A DNA stretch of 64,000 nt from Ryuthela nishihirai. Lineage: Eukaryota; Arthropoda; Arachnida; Araneae; Heptathelidae. Where the stretch lies: assembly GCA_038380435.1 (NCBI GenBank), contig JAWZYU010000122.1:434001-498000 (forward strand), written 5' to 3'. Under the pieces are notes generated by a model. It was not told the origin of the DNA. It was given only the letters and a program-made list of their open reading frames with translations, and searched no databases. The position numbers and the translations under genes are program-made. Shown here piece by piece: positions 45,586 through 57,290 of this stretch (position 1 is its first letter; every line of letters starts with the position of its first letter).

Positions 45586-48295
45586 TTTTTTTATAATAAT
45601 AATAATATCTTTATTAAACCTTAGTATGGTTATATACATAGATTACCCCGCTAAGCCTTATGGCTTGTCAGCAGGATTCCTTTCAATCACACGACAGGTT
45701 TATTAAAGAATATGACATGTATAATGGAAAATAAACACATAATTGAAAAAAAGAAACTAAAACAATAACAACAGCGAAAATTAAACACATTTATAAAATA
45801 AACCTATAAAATTTCGGATTATAGCATATATTGCACAAAACTATGGTTCATCATTTCTCATTAAAATTGCACTTGTTTAAAGGATACAGATACAGGATAT
45901 GACTTTTTAAACATTACTTTTCAATTATTTACATCTAATAACCATTTCGAAACTTTAGTTTTAATTTCTGAATAAGTGCTCAGGCAGATCTCTCGGTAGA
46001 GAATTAAAAATTTTGGGTATTTGATAAGATATCCGTGCTTTTCCATAATTATTGTGAAAAATTGGTTGAACAAAATAATTTTCACACTTTCGTTTTGTAT
46101 TGATCACATGCAAAATTTTCTCCTTGTGTTCATTTTTAAAGTAATTTCTAAAGATAACATAAAACATTTACAAAATGAAAAATATTGCCAATGTGATCTT
46201 CATTAATTACATGTTTATGGAATTTAACAATATTATTTAGAGTACTTTTCTGTATTCGTTTAATTTAGGGTACTTTTATTTAGAGTACTTTTTGTATTCG
46301 TTTAATTATTATTGAATTTAACAATATTATTTAGAGTACCTTTTTGTATTCGTTAATTTTTGTATTCGTCAAATTCACAGAGAGCTTTATATATCATTGT
46401 TATGACATCCAGTGGAATAAGTGTACTCAACTTCAACACTTTGTAAGATGCATACCTTAGTTTATCACAAGTATATTTTATGTGCGATTTCCATTTAAAA
46501 TCTTGGTCAATATAAATCCCCAAAATATTGATTTTTATTAACCTCTTCCACAATTGGGCAGGAACATGCGTTTTGGTTAATTATAATTTATATTGACAGT
46601 TATAATTATGTGTTTTAATGCATAAGTTATTAACTTGTGCCTACTCTGAATGATCATATATTTGGTTTTTGATTCATTTAAGAAGAGTTTTTTTTCTGAA
46701 ACCAAGAATTTGCTACATCATAGTCGTTCTGTGCACATCTAACCACTTCTTCTACCTGCATACCTGCGTTCAGCAAAACGGTTTCGTCAGCAAACATAAA
46801 CAAATTACCCTGAAAATTTATTTCTGCTAAATCATTTATATAAATTGCAAATAAAAGTGGCCCCAAAACGGAGCCCTGTGGTACACCTGAATTTAAAATT
46901 TGATCTCTACTCTCACAATTTTCAATCCTAGTGATGATAGTCCTATTAGACAAGTAATTTTTGAACCATTTATTTAGTGAACCTCGAATTCCCACCAATG
47001 ATAACTTTTTTAACAATATGTCATGGTTAACCGTGTCAAATGCTTTATTCAAATCGATAAATACAGCACGAACCTTTTTTCCAGAATTGAGTGATGTATT
47101 GTGAGAAATGCTCTAATAAATCAATAGTTCCTCTGTTTTTCCTAAACCCGTACTGCCTCTCTGTAATTATTTTACATTTTTCTAAAAAATTTTTAACCTA
47201 TTTGTATATATATTTTTCTAAAACTTTTTCAATAACTGATAAGATCATGATCGGTCTAAAATTACTATATATATTTCGTGATCCCTTTTTAAATATAGGA
47301 CGCACAATTGCAGTTTTGAGTGTGTTAGGAACAATGCCAGTGTTCAAACTCAAATTAATCAAGCGTTGCAAGTTCTCAGAAAAAACATCTGCATGCTTTT
47401 TATATATGAAGTTTTCACCATATCATAGCCCACTGCTTTACTAGTTTTTAAATTGCTAATGATCTGTACTACCTCATCTCTGTTTGCTTCAGGTATAAAA
47501 ATGGAATGTTAATTAGAAGGTGTAATAATCTCGTTGACAGCTATATTTATATTTTTGGAATATTTCAGGATTAAATTTCCTGTAATACTTGCAAAGTAAC
47601 TGTTAAAATCATCCACTATCAACTCCATCGCTTTATTTTTACCAAAACAGCGTTTTATTTGCATGTCAACAGAAAATTTCTTTTTATCATTAATAATATC
47701 TTTTACCAGCTCCCAAATTTTCTTATTGTTATATTTATTTAAATCGATTTCATTTCTGTAATAAAAACATTTTTGTTTCCTTATCAAACTATTTACAGTG
47801 TTACTTTTTTATATTCATCATATAATATCGTACTTTGCATATTATTCTTATATTTAACCCACAACAGATCTCTTTCTTCAATAGCCTTAATTATCCCTTC
47901 AGTTATCCATTCTTTCGGTTTCCTTTTGAAATTTTTAACTCTATATGCTTTGAAATAACATTGATTCCAAATTTCGTTAATTTTATCTAATATCAATTTT
48001 AACGAGTCTTTCGGATTAGTAACCTCAGTTCCAATAACATTCCAATCTATTAATCCTAGTTTTTGGGAAAGTTTTTTATCATCGGCATATATACCTAAGT
48101 AAGCGTTATTCTTATTTGTAGGATTTCCATCTCTAGAAATTAAGGATTTTATTTTTGTTATAATTAATATTCCATAGTGATCAGCAATCTTTTTTTTATA
48201 GACTCTTACATCTGCTTCAAAGTTTTTAATTTTATGAACCACATAAAGTGTTTTAGTAAAGAGAGCATTCCAGTTTGGCTGAGGTATTATCTTCT
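45586..48295 (-). mobile_element. CR1/L2-like LINE, 5'-truncated, minus strand
   Basis: Minus-strand order: endonuclease end (KKIADHYGILIITKI), linker (VKNFKRKPKEWITEGIIKAI), pre-RT segment, reverse transcriptase, C-terminal region (NYFVQPIFHNNYGKARISYQ then IPKIFNSLPRDLPEH). The 3' end is GGTTTAATAAAGATATTATTATTATTATAAAA, an AATAAA followed by a short ATT microsatellite in place of a long poly(A), as is common in CR1/L2-type elements. The RT YADD box reads FADE and there are many breaks. The 5' limit falls within the Gypsy-like protease sequence, somewhere in 48200-48300. Confidence 0.75.
46353..48200 (-). pseudogene. CR1/L2-like ORF2 remnant (linker and reverse transcriptase)
   Basis: Frames: 48200-47793 linker with WITEGIIKAIEERDLLWVKY; 47787-47509 with IWELVKDIINDKKKFSV and VDDFNSYFASI; 47052-46678 palm with MNKAFDTVNHDILLKKLSLV, NSGVPQGSVLGPLLFAIYIN and NLFMFADETVLL; 46553-46353 thumb with NILGIYIDQDFKWKSHI. 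The second Asp of the FADD box is replaced by Glu. Stops or shifts separate each piece, and the finger region around 47100-47480 is only readable in fragments. Confidence 0.8.
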
Positions 48296-48428
48296 TAATT
48301 ACATTTGTTCTGAGTAAAGTTACATTTGCACTACTGTCTACTATAATGCGACAATTCGTGGTTCCATCAGCTATCATTGCGTTGTCTCCACCATGTACTG
48401 CTGAAACGTGGACGACTTCTCACTGGGC
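48296..48428 (-). pseudogene. Gypsy-like aspartic protease fragment
   Basis: Minus-strand HVSAVHGGDNAMIADG leads to CRIIVDSSANVTLLRTNVI. The D(S/T)(G/S)A box with flanking hydrophobics is that of a retroviral-type aspartic protease, here with Ser for the usual Gly (DSSA). It is the continuation of the gag at 53899-55038, displaced by the LINE insertion: both pieces share the same 13-bp edge sequence and the same reading frame. It is cut off on the other side by the CR1/L2-like LINE. Confidence 0.65.
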
Positions 48429-48543
48429 GATTATTCCGATTCGGGATTTGATTGCGATCGGAAGTGCTAAATTTGGCTCAGTTTGTTATTTGTTTATTAA
48501 CTTTTGTGAAGTTAATTTAGTAACCTTTTAGTAAGAAGTTGTT

Positions 48544-49754
48544 ATGCCTAAATTAGGAAAGAGCAAAAAGCCCAACGTTAAATTAAAAAAGACGGAAGGC
48601 GTCCCAATCAAGTCTAGTGAAAAAGCCCAAACTAATAAGCTAGGAAAGCACATCAAAAAAATGGAACTTTCAAACTTATATAGAAGTTTTTCTTCAAACG
48701 ACATCAATAAAATTGAAGTTAACAATGAAATTTTTAATGACTTGCTTCAACAAAAAAAGAAAAAAAAGAAAAAGAGACATACTAAAGAAAGTATTAATCT
48801 ACAAAATGAATCTCAACTACAATCGGACAAAAGTTACGGAAATATTAACTACGAAAGTAAGAGTATCGATTCCCTCAAAACGATTTTCTCCTTGGAATCA
48901 TGGAGGGTGTAAATACAAAATATACGGATGATATTCTGCTAAAAGAACTTAACAAATATAGAATTTTTTCAGTAAGGAGGATGAATAGATTCTCTCCAAA
49001 CACTAATCATACCATCATTGCTAAAGATCCAACAGAAAATGTGGTATTTAAAATCGACTCAGATTCATTGCCTAAATTTGTATTCATTGGCCTTTCAAGG
49101 ATCAAAGTCAAACCTTACTTTTTCCCTCCTCCCTTTTGCTTAAGGTGTAACAGGTTTGGACATACTGGCACCGGTTGTAGAGGATGCAAAAGATGCTCAG
49201 GTCTACATTATTATAAGAACTGTACTTCAAAAACACTCTGCTGTCCAAACTGTTCAGGCGAACATCCATCGACATATTATGCCTGTCCTATAAAACGTGT
49301 AGCATGCCGTGCAAAAAAAATCCAGGAATTACATGAATGTACCTGGAATGTTGCTTTCAAACAAGCTTTGGCTGAAAGATCTACAAATTCTGAAAAATTC
49401 ATTCCACCATTTAAGCAACAACCAAACAAATCTCATATGGAAGTCCAAGGAAAAGTAATTGACATTCATTCATGTAATGAAAATCGTCAACAAACATCAA
49501 TTAATGAAATTGAAAAGGAAATTGTTATTGTAAACACAATTGAAGAAGATGTAAGCACTTTGACCAAACCTGTTGAAAAAATCAAACCTAAAAAATTGCA
49601 AACACAGAAAAAAAATGCAACTTCAACAGTATCAAAGCAAAAGATCACTGAACCACAACCTTCAACTAGTGCAACTAATCAAAACACTTATGCTCAAGTA
49701 TCCCAAAGATATCTTCATATAAATAATCCTAAGATAACATCTCTAGAAACTTAA
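48544..49754 (+). pseudogene. LINE ORF1 (gag-like RNA-binding protein), one frameshift
   Basis: The ATG at 48544 gives a Lys-rich N-terminus (MPKLGKSKKPNVKLKKTEG) and continues to a stop at 48912. The second frame, from 48900, carries on with NTKYTDDILLKELNKYRIFS (RNA-recognition-like region), then PPPFCLRCNRFGHTGTGC, CKRCSGLHYYKNC and CPNCSGEHPSTYYAC, three zinc knuckles in a row. A long Lys/Gln/Thr-rich tail ends at 49754. The two frames overlap by 13 bp, so a single shift near 48905 breaks the gene. ORF1 coats element RNA in the retrotransposition particle. Confidence 0.8.
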
Positions 49755-49871
49755 TTATTGACTTAATTCTTTAGTTATGTAGGTATATATGTAACACTGA
49801 AGAGGAATATTCTATATTGGAAGACATCATCATAAATCTCAAGATATAATTCTTCGAGTGATTTTATTTTA

Positions 49872-50490
49872 TTGCAGTGGAATTGCAGAGGAATCGTATC
49901 TAAAAAAGAAGAAATTGTCTTACTTGGTAAGTACAAAAAATTAAGTGTTGTAGCACTTCAGGAAATTTTTACTAAAAAAAACACCCGAATTTCTCCTTTC
50001 ATTTTCTATTCTCACTTTGCCTCCGATAAATCCAAAGGTGTTGGATTTTATGTTAGGAGAACTATTAAACACAAAATTAGAAATATTACTGTAAATAATC
50101 CTGACTTAGAAATTATAGCGCTTGACATCTTATTGAAAAAATTTAAATTTACTTTAATTAATATCTATAATTCGTGCAAGATTATTAACGAATCAATTTA
50201 TACTGAAATTCTTAATCAAGTTTCACCTCCACTATTTTTTGTTGGAGATTTCAATTCGCACCACTATGCTTGGCATTCCTATCACATAAATAGAGCAGGA
50301 GTTCATTTAAACAATTTCATTAAAAAAATGATTTTATTATTTTAAATGAAAAACTAACTACTCATGGAAATCCAAATAATCACAGATCTCTATAACTGAC
50401 CTAACTTTTTGCTCATCCGAATTATATAATAAATTTTCTTGGTCACTCCTTCAAGATACAAGAGGTAGTGACCATCACCCCATTTCAATT
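49872..50490 (+). pseudogene. LINE ORF2, endonuclease part
   Basis: LQWNCRGIVSKKEEI opens the exonuclease-endonuclease-phosphatase fold. VVALQEIFTKK (catalytic Glu), GVGFYVRRTI, INIYNS and LFFVGDFNSHHYAWHS (GDFN) follow. A stop or shift comes at 50345, and RGSDHHPISISS (SDHH, the last catalytic block) lies in another frame near 50465-50500. The enzyme nicks target DNA to prime reverse transcription. Confidence 0.82.
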
Positions 50491-50690
50491 TCTTCTAAAT
50501 TTCAATTTACGGATAAGAAAGTAGTTAAACTTAACAATTGGTACCAATTTCATAATCTTTTAATTCAAAATTCTCCTAATCCTGATACATGTGATTATAA
50601 TATTTTTTTAATCAAATTGAAAATCTTACAAAATCTTGCTTTTCCGAAATCATAAATAAAAATCCAAAAATACATAGAAACATTTGGCAC

Positions 50691-53436
50691 ATGAATAAAA
50701 TTACTACCATAAGAAAAAAAGCTGAAAATAAATCCAAAAGAACAAGAGATTTTAAAGATATAAATTATTTCAAAAAAATCAAAGCTCTAGTCAGGAAAAA
50801 ATTAAAGGAATTATATACAGAAAATTGGAAAATTTTTTCCAGTTCTCTAAATCCACAAACTCCTATCTCTAATATGTGGAGAATTTTTAAAACATTGAAC
50901 GAAGAACCTAAACAATTTTTCCCACTAGCAGAAATTGCTTTAGACAAAAATCTAAATATGTCCCAAACAGCAGACTTCATGTGCTCAAATTTAAAAATTG
51001 CAAAGACCACTCATATTTCATACTATGAAAAAAAGATTGAAAATCAGGTTGATAAAAATATTTTAACATTTCGTCCTGATATCCCAATTATGGACGCTAA
51101 ATTCTCGGTTGACGAAATTAATAACGCTATAAAAAAAATTAAACCTTAAAGCAGCTTCAGGCCCTGATCTTATCTCAAACAAATTTTTCTTAAATCTTCC
51201 ACCACTATGGAAAAATAAACCATTAGATATATTCAACCGCATTTGGAAAAATCATAACTATCCTTTGGCTTGGTCAAAATTCTTCATAATATTTATTCAA
51301 AAACCAAATAAACTACCATCTGATCCAAAATCTTATCGGCCCATTTCTTTACTTTCTAACAGTTTAAAACTTTTTGAAAAATTAGTTTTTAGACGACTTA
51401 ATTGTTTTATAGAAAGTTCACATATCTTTCCTTCCAACGTCTTTGGATTTAGGAGAGGCAAATCATCTAAAGAATGTGTTTCTACTTTAATAACTGATTA
51501 CCATATTGCTAAATCAAAAAAATTTTACTTAATGGCGATTTTCTTTGATCTTTCACTTGCCTTTGATTCAATATGGCAAATGGCCTTTTACACAAAATTA
51601 TTAACTTAAATATCAAAGGAAATTTATTACAATTCCTATATTTTAATTTAACAAAAAAATCATTCCAAGTTAAAATAAATAATGAATTCTCTTCAATATT
51701 TAGAATGACACAAGGAATAGCACAGGGTTCAATTCTGAGCCCGACCCTTTTTAATATCTATCTAGATGATTTATTTAATGACTTTGATTCCGACACTAAG
51801 TTTACAACTTTTGCGGACGATATTGTCATATGGAGTCTCGGTAAAAATATCGCTAATCTAACTAAAAGACTTCAATCTCATATCGATATCATTGCAAAAT
51901 TCTGTAAAATTTGGCACCTTACACTTAATCATGAAAAAACAGTTTGCTTACCTTTTACCTATTCAAAAAGTCCTCCACCTCAACAGATCAAACAAGTGAC
52001 AGCATTTAAATATTTAGGTATCTATTTGGATTCCCGACTGAAATGGAATGATCACCTAACATATGAATACAGCAAAGGATGTAAATTATTAAACTTTTTT
52101 AAATGTCTTGCTACCACAAATTGGGGTACAGCACCTGAATTTTTAATTTCCTTGTATAAAAGTCTTGTCAGGACAAAAATTGAATTTGGCTTAGAATTCA
52201 TGGTTGGAATTAATGATTACAAAATTAAAAAATTCTCTACTCTTCAAAACCAGTTCGTAAAACTATCATTAGGCTTATTAAAAAGAACTCCCACAACCTC
52301 TCTAATCGGCGAAACAGCAATATCTTTTAATATCAGAATAAAAATTCCTTTAATTAAATATCTAGCCAGACTATATTTCAAAATTCCTCAGCATCCTTTT
52401 TTAATCAACTACCAAAATAATAAAAAATATTTAATAACTATCATAAAATCTTAAATGATGATCCTTTATTGAATTAATTTTAATACCTCCACTTCAGGAG
52501 ATTTTTTCAATCTGATTGCGGACTTAAGTTTTTATAGACCGACAATTCGAGACAATCTACCAGATATTTTTAATAAAAAAAATTATGCACCGGAAACCTT
52601 AAAAATTTTATCTAATTCTTACTATAATTTAAATATATAAATCATATTAGCGTATCCACTGATGGTTCACTTAAATCAGATTTGAATGCTGCAGCAGCAG
52701 CATTTTATATACCATCAACTCAAATCTCTAAATCCATTAAACTTCCGTCTATCACAAGCAGAAATAATTGCTATCATTGAAGCTTTAATATATGTTACGC
52801 AAACATTTAAAAATAAATATATAGTTATATATACTGATTCAAAATGTGCTCTGAATATCTTAAGACAAGATTATTATTATACAAACTATACGCAATATTT
52901 AGATAAAATTTTAACTTTAACGGATTTTAATATTAGAATTTTAAAAAATAATATTTCACTTCAATGGATTCCGGCCCATTGCAACATTGCTGGTAACGAA
53001 AATCTTGCGAAAAAAGCTATTAATCTTCCAAACTATACTCAAACTATTTATTTCTACAAACAATTTAAAAATTTAATTCATAAACATGAATATCATCTCA
53101 CAAATATGATTTTTAAAATCAATGGTTGTATTCAAAATAATTTTAGATTTAACCTAAATTGTAACATCCAATATATATATAAACATAATCTTTCTAGAGC
53201 ACTAATGTGCAAAATATATAAACTTAGAACAGGTGCTACAACTCTTAATCCATTTTTGTACAAGATCAAACAGATGAACTCTCCAAATTGTAACTACTGT
53301 AATACTTTAGAAAGTGTTAATCATATATTGCTAAATTGCCCAAAATATTCTATTTCAAGAAAAACAATATTTAAAGAATTAACTTTATTAGGTATTGATG
53401 AATTTACAATTTACAATATTTTAGATAATCCTGACT
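50691..53436 (+). pseudogene. LINE ORF2, reverse transcriptase and RNase H
   Basis: Four frames carry on the protein. At 50691-51149 is the linker. At 51265-51609 are the fingers, SYRPISLLSNSLKLFEKLVF, FGFRRGKSSKECVS and FFDLSLAFDSIW (catalytic Asp). At 51573-52454 are AQGSILSPTLFNIYLDDL and TTFADDIVIW (FADD intact). At 52640-53340 is RNase H: STDGSLKS (Asp), QAEIIAIIEAL (Glu), IYTDSKCALNIL (Asp) and QWIPAHCNIAGNENLAKKAI (His, Asn). The finger CNYCNTLESVNHILLNCP follows. SINE-B starts at 53437 before a stop codon of the LINE is reached. Breaks lie near 51150, 51600, 52455 and 52680. Confidence 0.85.
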
Positions 53437-53640
53437 TGGCCGAGTGGGTTAGCGGCTTGGCTACTGATCTACGGGACCTGGGTTCGAGCCCCGGGTAAGG
53501 CATGGATGTTCGTGTTGTTTTTCTGCTGAGGTCCTGCCATCCTCTCAGATCTTGTACTGTGGCATATAAACTGACAGGCTCCTGTCAGACCTCTGTGGCA
53601 AGCAGCTGCTTGAGGGGGTATTTATTTTTATTTTTTTAAC
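53437..53640 (+). mobile_element. SINE-B, full length, inside the I-group LINE
   Basis: Tandem signals of the family: TTGGCCGAGTGGGTTAGCGGC (A box with one extra G), GGTTCGAGCCCCGGGTAAGG (B box), AAACTGACAGGCTCCTGTCAG and GCAGCTGCTTGAGGGGGTATTTATTTTTATTTTTTT. It ends the LINE reading frame, and the last residues of that open frame are SINE-encoded. About 260 bp of LINE 3' sequence follows. Confidence 0.92.
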
Positions 53641-53898
53641 TTGGAAATCAGGAAAAATATTTATAACCTTGTAGGACAGTTTCTTCTAGAAACAGAGTTA
53701 TGGAAAAAAATCTAAAACAGAATCTATTATGATTTTTATTCTCAAGAATTGTAAATGTATTTTATATTCATAAAATGTTTTCAACAAGTTAACTTAGCTC
53801 CACCTTTTCCACTTCAAAAAAATCTACGAATTTTGATTGGAGAACTGAGAAAGCCGGTAATGGACCTCTCAAAAAACTTGTAACGTTAAGCCAGCCAG

Positions 53899-55038
53899 CT
53901 TCTCACTGGGCCACCTTTGTTCAATCAAACAGCCAGTCTTTGTTCTTCACGTTGCTTACGCTGGTTTTGTTGCCATTGGACGTGCTTGAACTTTGCACCC
54001 TCCACTTTTTGCAGTTGGCTCAAATATATCCAGTCTTGCCACAATTCCAATACTGTACGTTTGTAGAAGTCCTTGGAGAGACACATTTTATCTCTTTCAA
54101 AACGGATAGTATGTCTTTGGTTAGTTCTCGCATTTCACTATTCGTTTCCACAGTTTCTTCTGCATTCACAAATCTCACTGTGTGTTTGTTTGCTCGGGGG
54201 AAGAGCCTGGAGCACTCGTATTTCATGGCATGTACCACTGCTGACTTTGAGAATTCACCTTCCAACATCCTCAGGAATTATTGAGTCTCAGGGTCAGCAT
54301 AGCATCAATAAATCCTAATTAAGATAAGTTATCGTGAATATCTGGTGGGCAGTTAATATAAGCCAATCATAGGTACTCAATATCACTGGCAACTTCTTGC
54401 AAAGTTTCACCACTCTTCTTCATTGGATGTTTGAACTGAGTAATATAATACTGCTTTAAATAACTATCACTAAATCTGAATTCTACTGCAGATACCAAAC
54501 TTGTATAATCAAGGTGTTTTTCTTTTGGAACAGACTGTAAAACTTCGGCAGCAGAATTTCTAAAAGAAGCTAAGAAAATTGTCCTTCTGAAATTCATTCC
54601 ACTCATTAGCTCTAGCGATGACTTCAAATTGTGTTTTAAATGCTATCCAAGATGATTATGATATGTGGAAGGTTTAGTTTTATTCCTACCGGTATGTGAA
54701 TAAATATTATTGTCACTAAAATTATTATTATTACAAGAAGAAGGTAATGTTTCATTTCTGAAAATCTGAAACTGGCCTTCACAATCAGTTTTTACACTAT
54801 GATTTGATGCTTATAATCAATCTTGACATTATCAAGTTTTGTGTTAAAATCACAAGTGATTTCATTTACATTACACTTTTTACTTACCCCATCACTTGAA
54901 AGCCCATTTCGACTTTTAAGTCATCTTTTTGGCTGGCTATTTCAGCTCTCAAGCTATCATTTTGAAAGACTATCTCAGCACTCATGTCAGCAATTTTACT
55001 GTTTATGTCAGTTATCAGTTTTACTAACTCATCCATAC
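53899..55038 (-). pseudogene. Gypsy-like LTR retrotransposon gag, broken
   Basis: The ATG at 55038 (MDELVKLITDINSKIADMSA) gives a coiled-coil-like N-terminus. After breaks, 54627-54367 reads MNFRRTIFLASFRNSAAEVL, LDYTSLVSAVEFRFSDSYLK and PMKKSGETLQEVASDIEYL, a typical gag capsid segment. At 54268-54020, AMKYECSRLF, VRFVNAEETVETNSEM and YWNCGKTGYI are the start of the CCHC nucleocapsid knuckle, with its first Cys and its His changed, followed by a stop. The frame reaches the LINE insertion point, beyond which the protease fragment at 48296-48428 continues. No LTR, integrase or RT of this element was found. Confidence 0.75.
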
Positions 55039-56021
55039 TTCTTGTAAAAGGCATTCAATAAATAATCCCGATCCTGGCAGGATTGAAACTGAGCATGAGA
55101 TCAAATATAATAATAAGTAACAATAATTCTAAAATAATGTAATCTATTACAAAAGTATGAATGAAAACATTTATATAAACTAATTTCAACCAACACAAAG
55201 CTATATTAGTATGAAAATAAATCTGCAGAAGAACTTAGCACCTTATTACTATTCATACAAAGAAATATTTCCTCCATAATTTTTTATTATCTACACTCAA
55301 TGCATAAAATATGGCTTTTTACATCATTTAATAATAGGCAGAATCATATTGTGAACAAATCTGCAAGCTATCGACAATAACCTTACTAATTCCTAAACAA
55401 CTAAATAACTATACATCAAATGACTTCTTTCTAAGGTTTTAGTCATCACGATCACACTAATAAACTTATTTGAGCTCTCGCAATTTAAAACATTTCTTCT
55501 TTATACTACACTGCATAGACTAAAACAAAGTACATTTTCCTTCACATTCACAACTTATTTTTAATTTTTTAAGTTGTTTCTTTCGAAGAGGTTCGTTACG
55601 TAGTTCTCACGCTGTAGCACATGCGAGCATCAAAATGATACATCAAATCACAAGTTCATTCTAGCATGTTCATCTGTCCTAATAATATTAAAAATAATCT
55701 GGTAACAGTACCTGCAGAGTGGGTTAAAAAAACGAAGAATATCAGGGAAATTCTCCTGTGAAATATGTTTTTTTGATATTTATATGCATGATACATACTC
55801 AGTTTATGTAACATTCAGCACGTAATAAAATATAAAGAATAAGAGTGTGGTATTTAAACTTTTCCTCCCAAGATCATAAAAAACCTAATATGATATATTG
55901 AAATACAAAAATACTGTAGTTAATTTCGTAACAAAGGTTATAAGGGAAAATAAATCCTTTGCCTTCCAGCGTATGTTTATTAAATGAATATTCAGCTGTG
56001 AATTTATGTTTTTTGTTACAG
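55039..56021. other. No recognised gene; leader side of the Gypsy-like element
   Basis: GATCCTGGCAGGATTGAAACTGAGC (about 55070) lies just upstream of the gag start on the minus strand and might hold a primer site. The rest is AT-rich. No LTR end was established. Confidence 0.4.
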
Positions 56022-56428
56022 CTGAAACTTTCACATCTCTTTCTAATCCAATCTACTGGAAGTGGACCTTATCTGCCTTCAAATGGTGAGTTTGTATTAA
56101 CGCTTAAGCGCAATGACTGAAACAATTTTACATTCAACGTTAAATTTTTTTTATGAATATTAAATTAATTTTACATTTGCACTCAAAATAACAATAGCGT
56201 ATGACGCTTTTCAAACTTTTAACACCGTAGTTGTTATCAATGGAGCATTGTTGCGTGGCTATCAAATATTTTGATGTAATATATACATACATTAGAAATT
56301 TGATTTTTTTCTCTCTCACAGTTTCCCTTCAATCATTTCCCTTACTGCGAGAAAATATATTTACAGACACAGAGGCGTACAGTAAAAGACGAGTATCCAA
56401 ATCTGTAGATAAGTTTATTCATGTATAA
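56022..56428 (+). CDS. Candidate last two exons of an unknown host gene
   Basis: An acceptor-like tract TATGTTTTTTGTTACAG precedes 56022, and a donor-like AATGGTGAGTTTG follows near 56086. A second acceptor, TTTTTTTCTCTCTCACAG, ends at about 56320. Joining in the phase set by these sites keeps one frame open, running through REN IFTDTEAYSKRR to DKFIHV and a TAA at 56426-56428. The intron would be about 235 bp. No domain was recognised and no upstream exon was identified. Chance splice-like sites are common in AT-rich DNA, so this is only a candidate. Confidence 0.25.
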
Positions 56429-57290
56429 AAGTGACTATTTAGTAGGCATTTTAGTGTAAAGAAATATGTATGTGAAATAATAATGACCTAAATTACTTAT
56501 TTATCTAAAGGTTTCGCTAAACTGTAGCAATTATTTTAATTTTATCTATTTATCTAAACTGTAGCAATTATTTTAATTACGGTAGTTTTAGTTTCATGTC
56601 ATCTAATTATTATTAATCATATTTTAATGTGAACTTTCCTGTTAAAGATAAAATACCAGATCATTTATTTTACATTAAAAATCTCCACAAATTTATTTTG
56701 CGTATCACGCTGGTGATTAATTTAACTTATCCTACCACTGAATCGGTCTGTAAATGGTAGCTAGGTAGTCACTGGAAGGAGAGCTATGCACCAATCCCCT
56801 GTGATGATGCATAGAACCGGCCAGGCCTAGCACCTAATGTCCGACCCCGCCTTCTCGTGGTGCGGACCGTTAGTAACTTTCAAAAGAGATACTCTCTTGT
56901 GGAAGTGAACGGAAGGGGAGGGCTGCCACATTAGTGTGGCCTACTGATCTGGACAACTATGGCTACTTTTCTTTTTTTCTACCCTGCTGAGGAGTGGTCA
57001 ACCACACAGGGTCCTGGTGCTGACCATATAAACCTACTGGACTGGACAGATATATGGCTCTGAGCTTGATTATGGATCCTGATTTTGCTGCACTGGTGGG
57101 CTTCTGTGGAGGGAAAATCTTCCGCTGTGTTTTCTGTTTGTTTGTGGGTTGACAGCCCCAAGTGAATAGATTCACAGGATATGTTTATCAGCTGGTGGAT
57201 AATCCTGAGCAGAAGTCATCGCAGGCACCTGAACTCTTTGCTTCTATTGGCATCGTCAAATTCTACATTGGAGGAAGTCTTCCAGTGTAG

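Larger units (their letters stand above)
48429..53898 (+). mobile_element. I/Jockey-group LINE with RNase H, inserted in a Gypsy-like element
   Basis: CTTCTCACTGGGC flanks the element at 48416-48428 and 53899-53911, a 13-bp target duplication. Inside are a leader, ORF1 with three CCHC knuckles, and ORF2 with endonuclease, reverse transcriptase, RNase H and a C-terminal CCHC-like finger. The RNase H places it with the I group and not with CR1 or RTE. A SINE-B (53437-53640) lies in its 3' part. ORF2 has about four frame breaks, so the copy is dead, though it is one of the better preserved elements here. Confidence 0.85.
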
